Source of the DNA: Inhella crocodyli
GTDB taxonomy: Bacteria; Pseudomonadota; Gammaproteobacteria; Burkholderiales; Burkholderiaceae_C
Length of the DNA stretch: 64,000 bases
Reading direction: 5' to 3'
Assembly: GCF_004004565.1 (NCBI RefSeq)
Contig: NZ_SACM01000006.1
Coordinates: forward strand, 1-64,000
Shown in pieces: positions 17,486 through 25,590 of the stretch. The notes beneath the pieces were generated by a model. It did no database searches and was not told the DNA's origin. It saw nothing but the letters and a program-made list of their open reading frames with translations. The number at the start of each line of letters is the position of its first letter. Within the stretch, counting starts at the first letter, position 1. Both the position numbers and the translations under genes were made by a program.

Positions 17486-20137
17486 ATGAAGTTGTTCAAG
17501 CCCGCGCTGAGCGCGCTGACCGTGGCGGTGTTGAGCCTGCCTGCCCTCGCGCAAGAGGCGCCGAAGCCGGCCAATGGCGCGGCGGCCGCGCCGGGCGCTG
17601 CGCCGGCCGCCGCCCGCCCGCCCGCCGATCCCACCGCGCTGAAGCCCTTCGCCGAAATCAGCAAGGACTTCAAGGAAGAGAAGGGCCTGTTCTCGATCTG
17701 GCGCAAGGACGAGAAGGTGCTGCTGGAAGTGCCGCGCGCGATGTTGAACAAGCCCTTCTTGTTCACGGTCAACATCGCCAACGCCATCGGTGAGCGCGGC
17801 GCCTACGCCAGCCAGATGGGCCCCGACAGCATGGTCGAGTTCCGCTTGGTGGGTCGCACCCTGCAACTGGTGGCCCTGAACAACAAGTTCCGCGCCTCGG
17901 GCCAAGGCAAGCGGGCCGTCGAGCAGGCCTTCTCGCCCAGCTTGTTGGCCAGCGCGCAGGTCGGCAGCGCCGACCACGGCGAGCGCAAGAGCTTCCTGGT
18001 GGACGCGAGCTTTTTGCTGGCCGACATCCCGGGCTACAGCACGCGCCTGGAGTACGCCTACCGCTTGCCCTACGCGCCCGACCGCGGCAACAGCTTCTTC
18101 GCCGCCGGCCGCGCCGACGAAGGCCTGACCACCCTGACCGCGCGCATGCACTTCGCCACGCCGCGCATCCCCGCGCCGCCCCTGGTGCCGCCCCCGGTGC
18201 CCGTGCCCACGCCGCCGCAGGCCACGCCCGACCCGCGCAGCTTCTTCGTGGACTACGTCTACAACTTCAAGGCCCTGCCTGAAGTGCCCATGGCCGTGCG
18301 CCACATCGACCCGCGCTTGGGTCACTTCATGGAGAGCTACACCGACCTCGACGGTGACCTGAAGGCCAACCCGCGGGTGCACCTGCTGCAACGCTGGCGC
18401 CTCGAAAAGAAGGACCCGAGCGCCGCCCTGAGCGAGCCGGTCACGCCGATCACCTACTGGATGGACAAGAACATCCCCGCCCGTTACCGCGGCGCGGTGG
18501 AGGCCGGCATCCTGGAATGGAACAAGGCCTTCGAGAAGATTGGCTTCAAGAACGCCGTGGTGGCCAAGCAGCAACCCGACGACGCCAACTGGGACAACAT
18601 GGACGCGGGCCACGCCTCGATCCGCTGGTTCGTCGGTGCCGATGTCGGCTTTGCCATTGGCCCCAGCCACACCGACCCGCGCACCGGCGAAATCCTGGAC
18701 GCCGACATCGGCATGAGCGATGTCTTCGCCCGCGGTTCGCGCCGCTTCATCGTCGAAGACATGACGCCCACCAGCAGCCTGGACAAGTTGGCCCAGCTGT
18801 CCCTGAGCTGGAAGGACGGCAACAAGTTCAACGCCTACTGCAACTACGGCCACCTGGCCGCGCAGGAGATGAACTTCGCGATGGACATCCTGGAAGCCCG
18901 CGGCGACCTGGACCCCGACAGCCCCGAGGCCGAAGCCTTCGTGCAGGCCGTCATCAAAGACACCATCATGCACGAGGTGGGTCACACGCTCGGCCTCAAG
19001 CACAACTTCAAGGCCAGCACCACGATCACGGCTGCACAGCTGAAGGACAAGGCCTTCACCGAGGCCAAGGGCATCTCGGGCTCGGTGATGGACTACAACG
19101 CCTACAACGTCCCGCTCAAGGGCGAGAAGGTCGGCTCGTACAACATGCCCACCCTGGGTGCCTACGACTACTGGGCCATCGAGTACGCCTACAAGCCGCT
19201 CGACCCAGCCACGGAAAAGGCGGAGCTGGCGAAGATCGCCGCCCGCTCCACCGAGCCGGCCCTGGCCTACGCCGACGACATGGACGCCGCCGGGGGCATG
19301 GACCCCATGGCCAACCTGTTCGACCTGGGCGACGACCCCTTGGGCAACTTCGGCAAGCGCCTGCAACTGGCCAAGGAACTGTGGGCCCGCGTGCAAGAAC
19401 GCGGCGCCAAGCTGGGCGACGACCCGACCCGCGGCCGTCGCGTGATCCTGTCCAGCCTGAACCAGCTGTCTCGGGGCGCGGACCCGGTGTCGAAGTTCGT
19501 CGGCGGCGTGCACACGCTGCGCGACTTGCCCGGTACCACCGGTCGCGCGGCCTTCACGCCGGTCGATCCGGCCAAGCAGCGCGAGGCCCTCAAGGCCTTG
19601 GCCAGCGGCATCTTCAGCGCCGACAGCTTCAAGTTCCGTCCCGAGTTCTTGAGCAACCTGCAGGTCGACTACAACGAGTGGGACCGCGGCAGCCTGCTGG
19701 ACATCTCCGGCGCCGTGCTGCGCCTGCAGCTGGCCTCGCTGGACCGCTTGCTCAGCGCTCCGACGGCCAAGCGCCTGCTGGAGTTGCCGGCCTACGTGCC
19801 CGAGGCCCAGCGCAAGGGTGCCATCAGCCTGAGCGAGGTCTACGCCACGGTCCAAGGTTCGGTCTGGAGCGAGTTGAAGTCGGGCGCCGAGATCGATCGC
19901 CTGCGCCGCAACCTGCAGCGCGAGCACCTCAAGCGCGTGGTCACCCTGCTCACGCGCGGTGCCCCCACGCTGCCGGCCGACGCGCTGAGCCTGGTGCGTT
20001 GGCACGCCAACGCCTTGGCCAGCGACCTGCGTGCCGCGCAGGCCAAGGGCGGCACCTCCGTCGAGACCCGCGCGCACCTGGCCGACAGCCTGTCGGCCTT
20101 GAACGAGGCCCTGCGTGCCACGATGAGCCGCAGCTGA
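17486..20137 (+). CDS. Secreted zinc-dependent metalloprotease (DUF5117/DUF4953 metzincin)
   Basis: An 883-residue protein with a signal peptide (MKLFKPALSALTVAVLSLPA, then AQ) and an alanine/proline-rich start. DUF5117/DUF5118-type regions follow, then a catalytic domain with the metzincin zinc motif HEVGHTLGLKH (His496, Glu497, His500, His506). A methionine-turn candidate is SVMDYNAYN. It probably acts in the periplasm or outside. The ATG at 17486 has GAGG nine bases upstream. It stands alone and ends at a bidirectional terminator. Confidence 0.92.
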   Translation: MKLFKPALSALTVAVLSLPALAQEAPKPANGAAAAPGAAPAAARPPADPTALKPFAEISKDFKEEKGLFSIWRKDEKVLLEVPRAMLNKPFLFTVNIANAIGERGAYASQMGPDSMVEFRLVGRTLQLVALNNKFRASGQGKRAVEQAFSPSLLASAQVGSADHGERKSFLVDASFLLADIPGYSTRLEYAYRLPYAPDRGNSFFAAGRADEGLTTLTARMHFATPRIPAPPLVPPPVPVPTPPQATPDPRSFFVDYVYNFKALPEVPMAVRHIDPRLGHFMESYTDLDGDLKANPRVHLLQRWRLEKKDPSAALSEPVTPITYWMDKNIPARYRGAVEAGILEWNKAFEKIGFKNAVVAKQQPDDANWDNMDAGHASIRWFVGADVGFAIGPSHTDPRTGEILDADIGMSDVFARGSRRFIVEDMTPTSSLDKLAQLSLSWKDGNKFNAYCNYGHLAAQEMNFAMDILEARGDLDPDSPEAEAFVQAVIKDTIMHEVGHTLGLKHNFKASTTITAAQLKDKAFTEAKGISGSVMDYNAYNVPLKGEKVGSYNMPTLGAYDYWAIEYAYKPLDPATEKAELAKIAARSTEPALAYADDMDAAGGMDPMANLFDLGDDPLGNFGKRLQLAKELWARVQERGAKLGDDPTRGRRVILSSLNQLSRGADPVSKFVGGVHTLRDLPGTTGRAAFTPVDPAKQREALKALASGIFSADSFKFRPEFLSNLQVDYNEWDRGSLLDISGAVLRLQLASLDRLLSAPTAKRLLELPAYVPEAQRKGAISLSEVYATVQGSVWSELKSGAEIDRLRRNLQREHLKRVVTLLTRGAPTLPADALSLVRWHANALASDLRAAQAKGGTSVETRAHLADSLSALNEALRATMSRS

Positions 20138-20173
20138 TCGGCGCATCACCCAGCGGGGCGAAGGCCCCCAACG

Positions 20174-20200
20174 AAAAGGGCCGGCGATGCCGGCCCTTTT
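20174..20200. terminator. Bidirectional terminator between the metzincin and mpl
   Basis: Perfect 12-bp stem AAAAGGGCCGGC (20174-20185) and GCCGGCCCTTTT (20189-20200) with a 3-base loop. A-rich and T-rich ends make it usable from both sides of the convergent pair. Confidence 0.92.
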
Positions 20201-20215
20201 CCTTTGTGGACGCCT

Positions 20216-21580
20216 TTAGCTTCGCGCGCGCAGGCCTTCCAGCAGCTTGGCGTGGATGCCGCCAAACCCGCCATTGCTCATGCACAGCAGGTGGTCGCCG
20301 GGGCGCGCCTCTTTCAAGATGGCCTGCACCAATTGGTCGATGTCGTCGGCCACGTGCACGCGCTCGCCCATCAAGGCCAGGGCGGCGCCCGGGTCCCAGC
20401 TCAGGCCGCTGCGGTGGCAAAAGCTTTGGTCGGCGTCTTCCAGGGCCCAGGGCAGTTGCGCCTTCATGGTGCCGAGCTTCATGGTGTTCGAGCGGGGTTC
20501 GAACACGGCCAAGATGCGCTCGGTCGGCTTCAGGCGGCGGCGCAAGCCGTCCACCGTCGTGCGAATGGCCGTGGGGTGGTGGGCGAAGTCGTCGTACACC
20601 GAGACGCCGGCCACGGTGCCGCGCAGCTCCATGCGGCGGCGCACGTTCCCGAAGCGCCCCAAGGCGGCGCAGCCCGCCTCGAGGGCAATGCCGACGCTTT
20701 CTGCCGCCGCCAGCGCGGCCAAGGCGTTGAGCTGGTTGTGTTCGCCGGTCAGGTTCCAGGCCACGTGCCCCACCTGCAGGCTGCCGCGCAGCACGTCAAA
20801 GGCGTGCGGCTCGCCCCGGGCGCGCAACACGCCGGGTTCTTCTTTGCGCGCCCCAAAGGCTTGCACGGGCGTCCAGCAGCCCCGCGCCAGCACGCGGCTC
20901 AAAGCCTCTTCCCGGGCGTTGACCACGAGCTTGCCCGCGCTGGGCACGGTGCGCACCAGGTGGTGGAACTGCGTCTCGATGGCGGCCAGGTCCGGGAAGA
21001 TGTCGGCGTGGTCGTGCTCGAGGTTGTTCAGGATGGCGGTGCGCGGGCGGTAGTGCACGAACTTGCTGCGCTTGTCGAAGAAGGCGCTGTCGTACTCGTC
21101 GGCCTCGATGACAAAGGGCGCCTGTGCCGCGCCCAGCCGTGCCGAGGTGCTGAAGTTCATCGGCACACCGCCGATCAGGTAGCCGGGTTGCAGCCCTGCG
21201 CACTCCAAGATCCAGGCCAGCATGGCCGTCGTCGTGGTCTTGCCGTGGGTGCCGGCCACCGCCATCACGTGCCGGCCTTGCAGCACGTGCTCTTGCAGCC
21301 ATTGCGGGCCGCTCGTGTAGGGCGCTCCCGCGTTCAGGATCGCTTCCATCAGCGGGTTGCCGCGGCTGACCACGTTGCCCACGACGTAGAGGTCGGGCTG
21401 CAGGGCCATCTGCTCGGGACTCCAGCCCTCGATCAATTCGATGCCGAGCTGGGTGAGCTGGTCGCTCATGGGCGGGTAGACGTTGGCGTCGCAGCCGGTG
21501 ACCTTGTGGCCGGCCTCGACCGCGATGGCCGCCAAGCCGCCCATGAAGGTGCCGCAAATGCCCAGGATGTGGAGGTGCAT
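20216..21580 (-). CDS. mpl: UDP-MurNAc:L-Ala-gamma-D-Glu-meso-DAP ligase (murein recycling)
   Basis: A 454-residue Mur-ligase family enzyme that reattaches recycled murein tripeptide to UDP-MurNAc. The N-terminal Rossmann region is HLHILGICGTFMGGLA, the ATP loop is GTHGKTTTTAML, and FEPRSNTMK with the C-terminal domain identifies Mpl rather than MurC. The ATG at 21578-21580 begins MHLHIL. There is no recognisable Shine-Dalgarno sequence; instead an 8-bp hairpin sits directly upstream. The gene follows hemL by about 50 bases. Confidence 0.96.
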   Translation of the reverse strand: MHLHILGICGTFMGGLAAIAVEAGHKVTGCDANVYPPMSDQLTQLGIELIEGWSPEQMALQPDLYVVGNVVSRGNPLMEAILNAGAPYTSGPQWLQEHVLQGRHVMAVAGTHGKTTTTAMLAWILECAGLQPGYLIGGVPMNFSTSARLGAAQAPFVIEADEYDSAFFDKRSKFVHYRPRTAILNNLEHDHADIFPDLAAIETQFHHLVRTVPSAGKLVVNAREEALSRVLARGCWTPVQAFGARKEEPGVLRARGEPHAFDVLRGSLQVGHVAWNLTGEHNQLNALAALAAAESVGIALEAGCAALGRFGNVRRRMELRGTVAGVSVYDDFAHHPTAIRTTVDGLRRRLKPTERILAVFEPRSNTMKLGTMKAQLPWALEDADQSFCHRSGLSWDPGAALALMGERVHVADDIDQLVQAILKEARPGDHLLCMSNGGFGGIHAKLLEGLRARS

Positions 21581-21588
21581 GAACGCGT

Positions 21589-21608
21589 CGGCCCGCCGAG
21601 GCGGGCCG
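21589..21608 (-). promoter_or_regulatory. Hairpin immediately upstream of the mpl start
   Basis: Stem CGGCCCGC (21589-21596) and GCGGGCCG (21601-21608) with a CGAG loop. On the minus strand it ends eight bases before the mpl ATG, where a ribosome binding site would be expected. There is no T-run, so termination is unlikely. Confidence 0.45.
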
Positions 21609-21630
21609 CTCACTGAAGAAGGGAGGGAGC

Positions 21631-22914
21631 TTAGAAGGCTTCGCGCGCCGCGGCCAGCGTGGTGTCGATGTCGGCCTGGGTGTGCGCCGCGCTGACGAAG
21701 CCGGCTTCGTACAGGGCCGGGGCGAAGTACACGCCGCGGTCCAGCATGCCGTGGAAGAAGCGGTTGAAGGCCGGGCCGTCGGTGGTCATCACGGTGCTGT
21801 AGTTCTGCGGCAGCGTGGGCATCAGGAAGAAGCCGAACATGCCCCCCTCGCTGTCGCCGCTGAAGGCAATGCCCTTGTCTTGGGCCACAGCCTTGAGGCC
21901 GTCGACCAGGCTGCGTGTGCGAGCGGCCAACGCATCGAAAAAGCCGGGCTTCTCGATCTCCCGCAGCGTGGCCAGGCCGCAGGCCGTGGCCACCGGGTTG
22001 CCGCTCAAGGTGCCGGCCTGGTACACGCCGCCCAGTGGGGCCAGCTTGCCCATGATGTCGCGCCGGCCGCCGAAAGCCGCCAGCGGCATGCCGCCGCCGA
22101 TGACCTTGCCCATCACGGTCAGGTCGGGCGCGAAACCGGGGATGGCCTTGGCGTAGACCGATTGCGCGCCGCCCAGGGCCACCCGGAAGCCGGTCATCAC
22201 CTCATCCAGGATGAGCAAGGCGCCGTGCTGGGTGCAGAGTTCGCGCAGGCGCTTCATGAAAGGCACCGTGGTGCGCACGAAGTTCATGTTGCCGGCGATG
22301 GGCTCGATCATCACGGCGGCCAACTCGGCCCCGTGCTTCTGGAACGCCAGCTCCAAGGCCTCGATGTCGTTGAAGGGCAGCACCAAGGTGTGCTGCGCCA
22401 CCTCGGCCGGCACGCCGGCGCTGGTCGGGTGTCCGAAGGTGGCCAAACCCGAGCCGGCCTTGACCAGCAAAGCGTCCGCGTGCCCGTGGTAGTGGCCCTC
22501 GAACTTGATGAACAGGCTGCGGCCGGTGAAGCCGCGGGCCAGGCGGATGCAGCTCATGCCGGCCTCGGTGCCAGAACTGACCAGGCGGATCTGCTCGACC
22601 GAGGGCAGGTGGGCCATCACCGCCTCGGCCAGCTCCACCTCGCGCTCGGTCGGGGCGCCGAAGGAGAAGCCATCGACCAAGGCCTTCTGCACCGCCTCGA
22701 CCACGGCCGGGTGCCCATGGCCCAAGATCATGGGGCCCCAGGAGCCGATGTAGTCGATGTAGCGCGTGCCGTTGGCGTCCCAAAAGTAGGCGCCTTGCGC
22801 GCGCTGGACGAAGCGCGGCGTGCCGCCCACGGCGCGGAAGGCGCGCACGGGCGAGTTGACGCCGCCGGGAATGCAGGCTTGCGCCCGCTCGAAGAGCTGT
22901 TGGTTGCGGTCCAT
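21631..22914 (-). CDS. hemL: Glutamate-1-semialdehyde 2,1-aminomutase
   Basis: A 427-residue PLP enzyme making 5-aminolevulinate in the C5 pathway to haem. It begins [20 protein letters not shown]. The PLP lysine is Lys270 in [11 protein letters not shown], and the LDEVMTGFR motif holds the cofactor aspartate. Length is standard. It starts seven bases after thiD; this thiD-hemL order is common in Betaproteobacteria. Confidence 0.97.
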   Translation of the reverse strand: MDRNQQLFERAQACIPGGVNSPVRAFRAVGGTPRFVQRAQGAYFWDANGTRYIDYIGSWGPMILGHGHPAVVEAVQKALVDGFSFGAPTEREVELAEAVMAHLPSVEQIRLVSSGTEAGMSCIRLARGFTGRSLFIKFEGHYHGHADALLVKAGSGLATFGHPTSAGVPAEVAQHTLVLPFNDIEALELAFQKHGAELAAVMIEPIAGNMNFVRTTVPFMKRLRELCTQHGALLILDEVMTGFRVALGGAQSVYAKAIPGFAPDLTVMGKVIGGGMPLAAFGGRRDIMGKLAPLGGVYQAGTLSGNPVATACGLATLREIEKPGFFDALAARTRSLVDGLKAVAQDKGIAFSGDSEGGMFGFFLMPTLPQNYSTVMTTDGPAFNRFFHGMLDRGVYFAPALYEAGFVSAAHTQADIDTTLAAAREAF

Positions 22915-22921
22915 CGGGGTC

Positions 22922-23848
22922 TCAGTGCATCCGGCGCGGGGGCGGCGGGGTGTCGTCGGTGGGGGTGCCGGGCAGGTCGGCGTCGACCTCGCCGTCCTCG
23001 GGCGCCGGCAGCGCCCAGAAGAAGCGGTCCGGGATGACGTGGCCCATGCCACCCTGGAAGCCAGCGTCCAGCGCCTGGTCCAAGAAAGTCAGGGCCTCGC
23101 CCACGGCCTCGTGCAGTTCCACGCCCGAGGCCAGCAGGGCGGCCAAGGCGGCCGACAAGGTGTCGCCCGCGCCGATGAAGCTGGCCTCGAAGCGCTCGAA
23201 CTTCTCGCCCGTGATCGGGCCTTGCGGGCCGGCCAGCACGTTGTCCACGTGCTGGTTGGGCAGGTTGATGCCGGTGACCAGGGTGTGGGCGGCGCCCAAC
23301 TTGTGCGCGGCCACGGCGAGTTCGCGCGGCGAGGCCGGGCGGTCGGCATCCCAGTCGGGCAGCAAGAACTCGGTCAGCACCGCGTGGTTGCCCACCAGCA
23401 CGGCGGTCTGCGGCAGCACGAGCTCGCGCAGGGCGTCTTGGTAGCTCTGTTGCTGTTCGTCGTCCAGCCAGGTCGTGGCGGGGACGTAGGTGACCAGGGG
23501 CAGGTCGGGGTAGTCGCTGAGGATCTCCGCCACGGCGGCCACGGTCTCGGCGTTGCCGAGGAAGCCCACCTTCCAGGCGCTGGTGGGCATGTCCTCCAGC
23601 ACCGAGCGGGCCTGCTCGGACACCACCTCGTCGTCCAGCGCGTGGTGCTCGAACACCTCGGCCGTGTCGCGGATCAGCACGCTGGTGACGACCGGCAGGG
23701 GGTGCGCGCCCATGGCGACGATCGCGGCTTGGTCCGCCCCCAGGCCCGCGGCCCCGGTCGGCTCGCTGGCGTTGAAGCTCATGACGCTGGGGGGGGCGGC
23801 CTCTTCGGCGGGGGGCGCATCGGCGTCGGGGAGGTCGGCAGTGGTCAT
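22922..23848 (-). CDS. thiD: Hydroxymethylpyrimidine/phosphomethylpyrimidine kinase, variant form
   Basis: A 308-residue ribokinase-like kinase of thiamine synthesis, phosphorylating HMP and HMP-P. The C-terminal anion hole [15 protein letters not shown] is intact. The usual N-terminal substrate loop (AGSDSSGGAGIQAD) is replaced by [16 protein letters not shown], a clear departure. It carries acidic N- and C-terminal extensions (EEAAPP..., [14 protein letters not shown]). Specificity might differ from classic ThiD. The ATG at 23846-23848 is divergent from the rubredoxin gene. Confidence 0.85.
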   Translation of the reverse strand: MTTADLPDADAPPAEEAAPPSVMSFNASEPTGAAGLGADQAAIVAMGAHPLPVVTSVLIRDTAEVFEHHALDDEVVSEQARSVLEDMPTSAWKVGFLGNAETVAAVAEILSDYPDLPLVTYVPATTWLDDEQQQSYQDALRELVLPQTAVLVGNHAVLTEFLLPDWDADRPASPRELAVAAHKLGAAHTLVTGINLPNQHVDNVLAGPQGPITGEKFERFEASFIGAGDTLSAALAALLASGVELHEAVGEALTFLDQALDAGFQGGMGHVIPDRFFWALPAPEDGEVDADLPGTPTDDTPPPPRRMH

Positions 23849-23915
23849 GATGTGGTGGGCTCGGCCGTGCAAAACACCCGCTGGAGGCGTCTCGCCCCAG
23901 GGATTTCCCATGGGT

Positions 23916-23929
23916 GTTCCCCCAGGAAC
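23916..23929. promoter_or_regulatory. Short dyad in the thiD-rubredoxin divergent region
   Basis: Perfect inverted repeat GTTCC-CCCA-GGAAC. It covers the place where a -35 box would lie relative to the TAGAAT at 23946-23951, so it is a candidate operator. It was seen by eye only. Confidence 0.35.
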
Positions 23930-23945
23930 CAGGGGGGGCCGTGCA

Positions 23946-23951
23946 TAGAAT
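23946..23951 (+). promoter_or_regulatory. Possible -10 element for rubredoxin/pil operon
   Basis: TAGAAT, 31 bases before the rubredoxin ATG. No -35 sequence is recognisable 17 bases upstream. Confidence 0.35.
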
Positions 23952-23982
23952 GAATCGATTGTAGTGAGGGCTGTCTACCCCG

Positions 23983-24183
23983 ATGGCCCAGCCCAAAAGG
24001 ACGAAATTGAGCAACGAACTCAGCACTTGGATGTGCTTGATCTGCGGTTGGATTTACGACGAAGCCAGCGGCGATCCGGAGCACGGCATCGCCCCCGGCA
24101 CGCGCTGGGCGGACGTGGACATGAACTGGACCTGTCCGGAATGTGGCGCGCGCAAGGAAGACTTCGAAATGGTGCGGATCTGA
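23983..24183 (+). CDS. Rubredoxin
   Basis: A 66-residue one-iron electron carrier with two CxxC knuckles, MCLICGW and CPECGAR, and the typical YDEASGDPEHGIAPGTRW between them. It carries a 16-residue N-terminal extension before the first cysteine pair; an in-frame ATG at residue 17 would remove it. Rubredoxins pass electrons to oxygenases or reductases; the partner here is unknown. pilG follows 29 bases later on the same strand. Confidence 0.95.
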   Translation: MAQPKRTKLSNELSTWMCLICGWIYDEASGDPEHGIAPGTRWADVDMNWTCPECGARKEDFEMVRI

Positions 24184-24212
24184 GTGCAACCCTGCACAGG
24201 GAGTGACGAGCC

Positions 24213-24608
24213 GTGAGTGACAACGAGAACACCGCCCCAAGCGCCGGTTCGAAGGTGCTGGTCATCGACGACAGCAACACCATCCGGCGCAGCGCCGAGA
24301 TCTTCCTCAAGCAAGGGGGCTTCACGGTCATGCTTGCCGAAGACGGTTTCGACGCCTTGGCCAAGTTGGGCGATTTCAAGCCCGACCTGGTGTTCTGCGA
24401 CATCTTGATGCCACGCCTCGACGGCTACCAAACCTGCGCCATCATCAAACGCAACCCCGAATTTGCGCACGTGCCGGTGATCATGCTGTCGTCCAAAGAC
24501 GGCCTGTTCGACAAGGCACGGGGCCGCATGGTGGGCTCGCAGGACTACCTGACCAAGCCCTTCACCAAAGACCAACTGCTGCAAGCCGTGCGTCAACACG
24601 GCGCCTGA
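24213..24608 (+). CDS. pilG: Twitching-motility response regulator PilG
   Basis: A 131-residue single-domain receiver. The acidic pocket is Asp19/Asp20, the phosphoacceptor Asp63 (FCDILMPRLDG) and the lysine in LTKPFT. PilG is phosphorylated by ChpA and promotes pilus extension in Pseudomonas. The start is GTG (24213-24215), with a GGGAG upstream. It opens the pilG-pilH-pilI-pilJ-chpA-GGDEF cluster. Confidence 0.93.
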   Translation: MSDNENTAPSAGSKVLVIDDSNTIRRSAEIFLKQGGFTVMLAEDGFDALAKLGDFKPDLVFCDILMPRLDGYQTCAIIKRNPEFAHVPVIMLSSKDGLFDKARGRMVGSQDYLTKPFTKDQLLQAVRQHGA

Positions 24609-24618
24609 GGACCCTCCC

Positions 24619-24984
24619 ATGACCATCAAGAACATCCTCTTGGTCGACGATTCGAAGACCGAACTGCACCACCTCAGCGAAATCCTCACCAAGCGGGGTT
24701 TTTCGGTCCGCACAGCGGAGAACGGTGAAGAGGCCTGGAAGCGCCTGGAAGAGGGCACGCCCGACTTGATCCTCATGGACGTCGTGATGCCCGGCCAGAA
24801 CGGTTTCCAGTTGACCCGCGCGATCACCCGCGATGAGCGCTACGTCAACGTGCCCGTCATCATGTGCACGAGCAAAAACCAAGAGACCGATCGCGTCTGG
24901 GGCTTGCGTCAAGGGGCCAAGGACTACGTGGTCAAGCCGGTGCAGGCCGACGAGCTGATGGCCAAGATCAAGGCCTTGGGCTGA
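24619..24984 (+). CDS. pilH: Twitching-motility response regulator PilH
   Basis: A 121-residue CheY-like receiver with Asp10/Asp11, phosphoacceptor Asp54 (LILMDVVMPG) and the lysine in VVKPV. In Pseudomonas, PilH is the second ChpA target and acts as a phosphate sink or in retraction. GAGGA lies about ten bases before the ATG. Ten bases separate it from pilG, and one base from pilI. Confidence 0.93.
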   Translation: MTIKNILLVDDSKTELHHLSEILTKRGFSVRTAENGEEAWKRLEEGTPDLILMDVVMPGQNGFQLTRAITRDERYVNVPVIMCTSKNQETDRVWGLRQGAKDYVVKPVQADELMAKIKALG

Positions 24985-24985
24985 C

Positions 24986-25510
24986 ATGGGCAACAAGGTC
25001 GCCCTCCGCGAGTTCCAGCAACGCCTGGCCGAGCGCCTGGCCGCGGCCAAGGTGCAGGCGCAAGCCGCGCGCTGGTTGGCGGTCGATTGCGGTGGCCTGG
25101 GCCTGCTCCTGCCCCTGCAGCAAGCGGGCGAAATCTTTGCGCCGGTCCCCATGACCAGCGTGCCTTACACCCAGCCCTGGATGCTGGGGGTGGCCAACCT
25201 GCGTGGGGGCTTGCACGGCGTGGTGGACCTGGCGGTCTTCTTGGGCCTGCGGCAGCGGCCGCGGTCCGACGGTGGCGGTCGGTTGGTGTCGCTGAACCAC
25301 GAACTCAACATCAACTGCGCATTGCTGGTGGACCGATTGATGGGCTTGCGCAGCGAAGACCAACTTCGCCGCGTGACCGACGACGTTGGGCAGCGCCCCC
25401 ACTTTGCGTCCGAGCAGCGCGAGGACGATCAAGGCCGCCGCTGGCAGGTCATCGACCTGGAACTGTTGGTGCGCTTTGAACCCTTCTTGAACATCGTGGC
25501 CGCGGCCTGA
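24986..25510 (+). CDS. pilI: CheW-like adaptor PilI
   Basis: A 174-residue CheW-domain protein. The fold is visible in GLLLPLQQAGEIFAPVPMT and ANLRGGLHGVVDLAVFLG. It links the receptor PilJ to the kinase ChpA at the pilus pole. The ATG begins one base after the pilH stop. Length is normal for PilI. Confidence 0.92.
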   Translation: MGNKVALREFQQRLAERLAAAKVQAQAARWLAVDCGGLGLLLPLQQAGEIFAPVPMTSVPYTQPWMLGVANLRGGLHGVVDLAVFLGLRQRPRSDGGGRLVSLNHELNINCALLVDRLMGLRSEDQLRRVTDDVGQRPHFASEQREDDQGRRWQVIDLELLVRFEPFLNIVAAA

Positions 25511-25590
25511 TGCCCAGGCAGCAACCCACCTGAACCAATCGGCGGCGAACTGAAACGCCCCACTTGAATCAAACCGTGACGAGGGACTCC

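Noticed and set aside
17324-20149. A 941-codon minus-strand frame antisense to the metzincin gene
   Set aside because: Same shadow effect; the plus strand carries a signal peptide and a complete metzincin motif.
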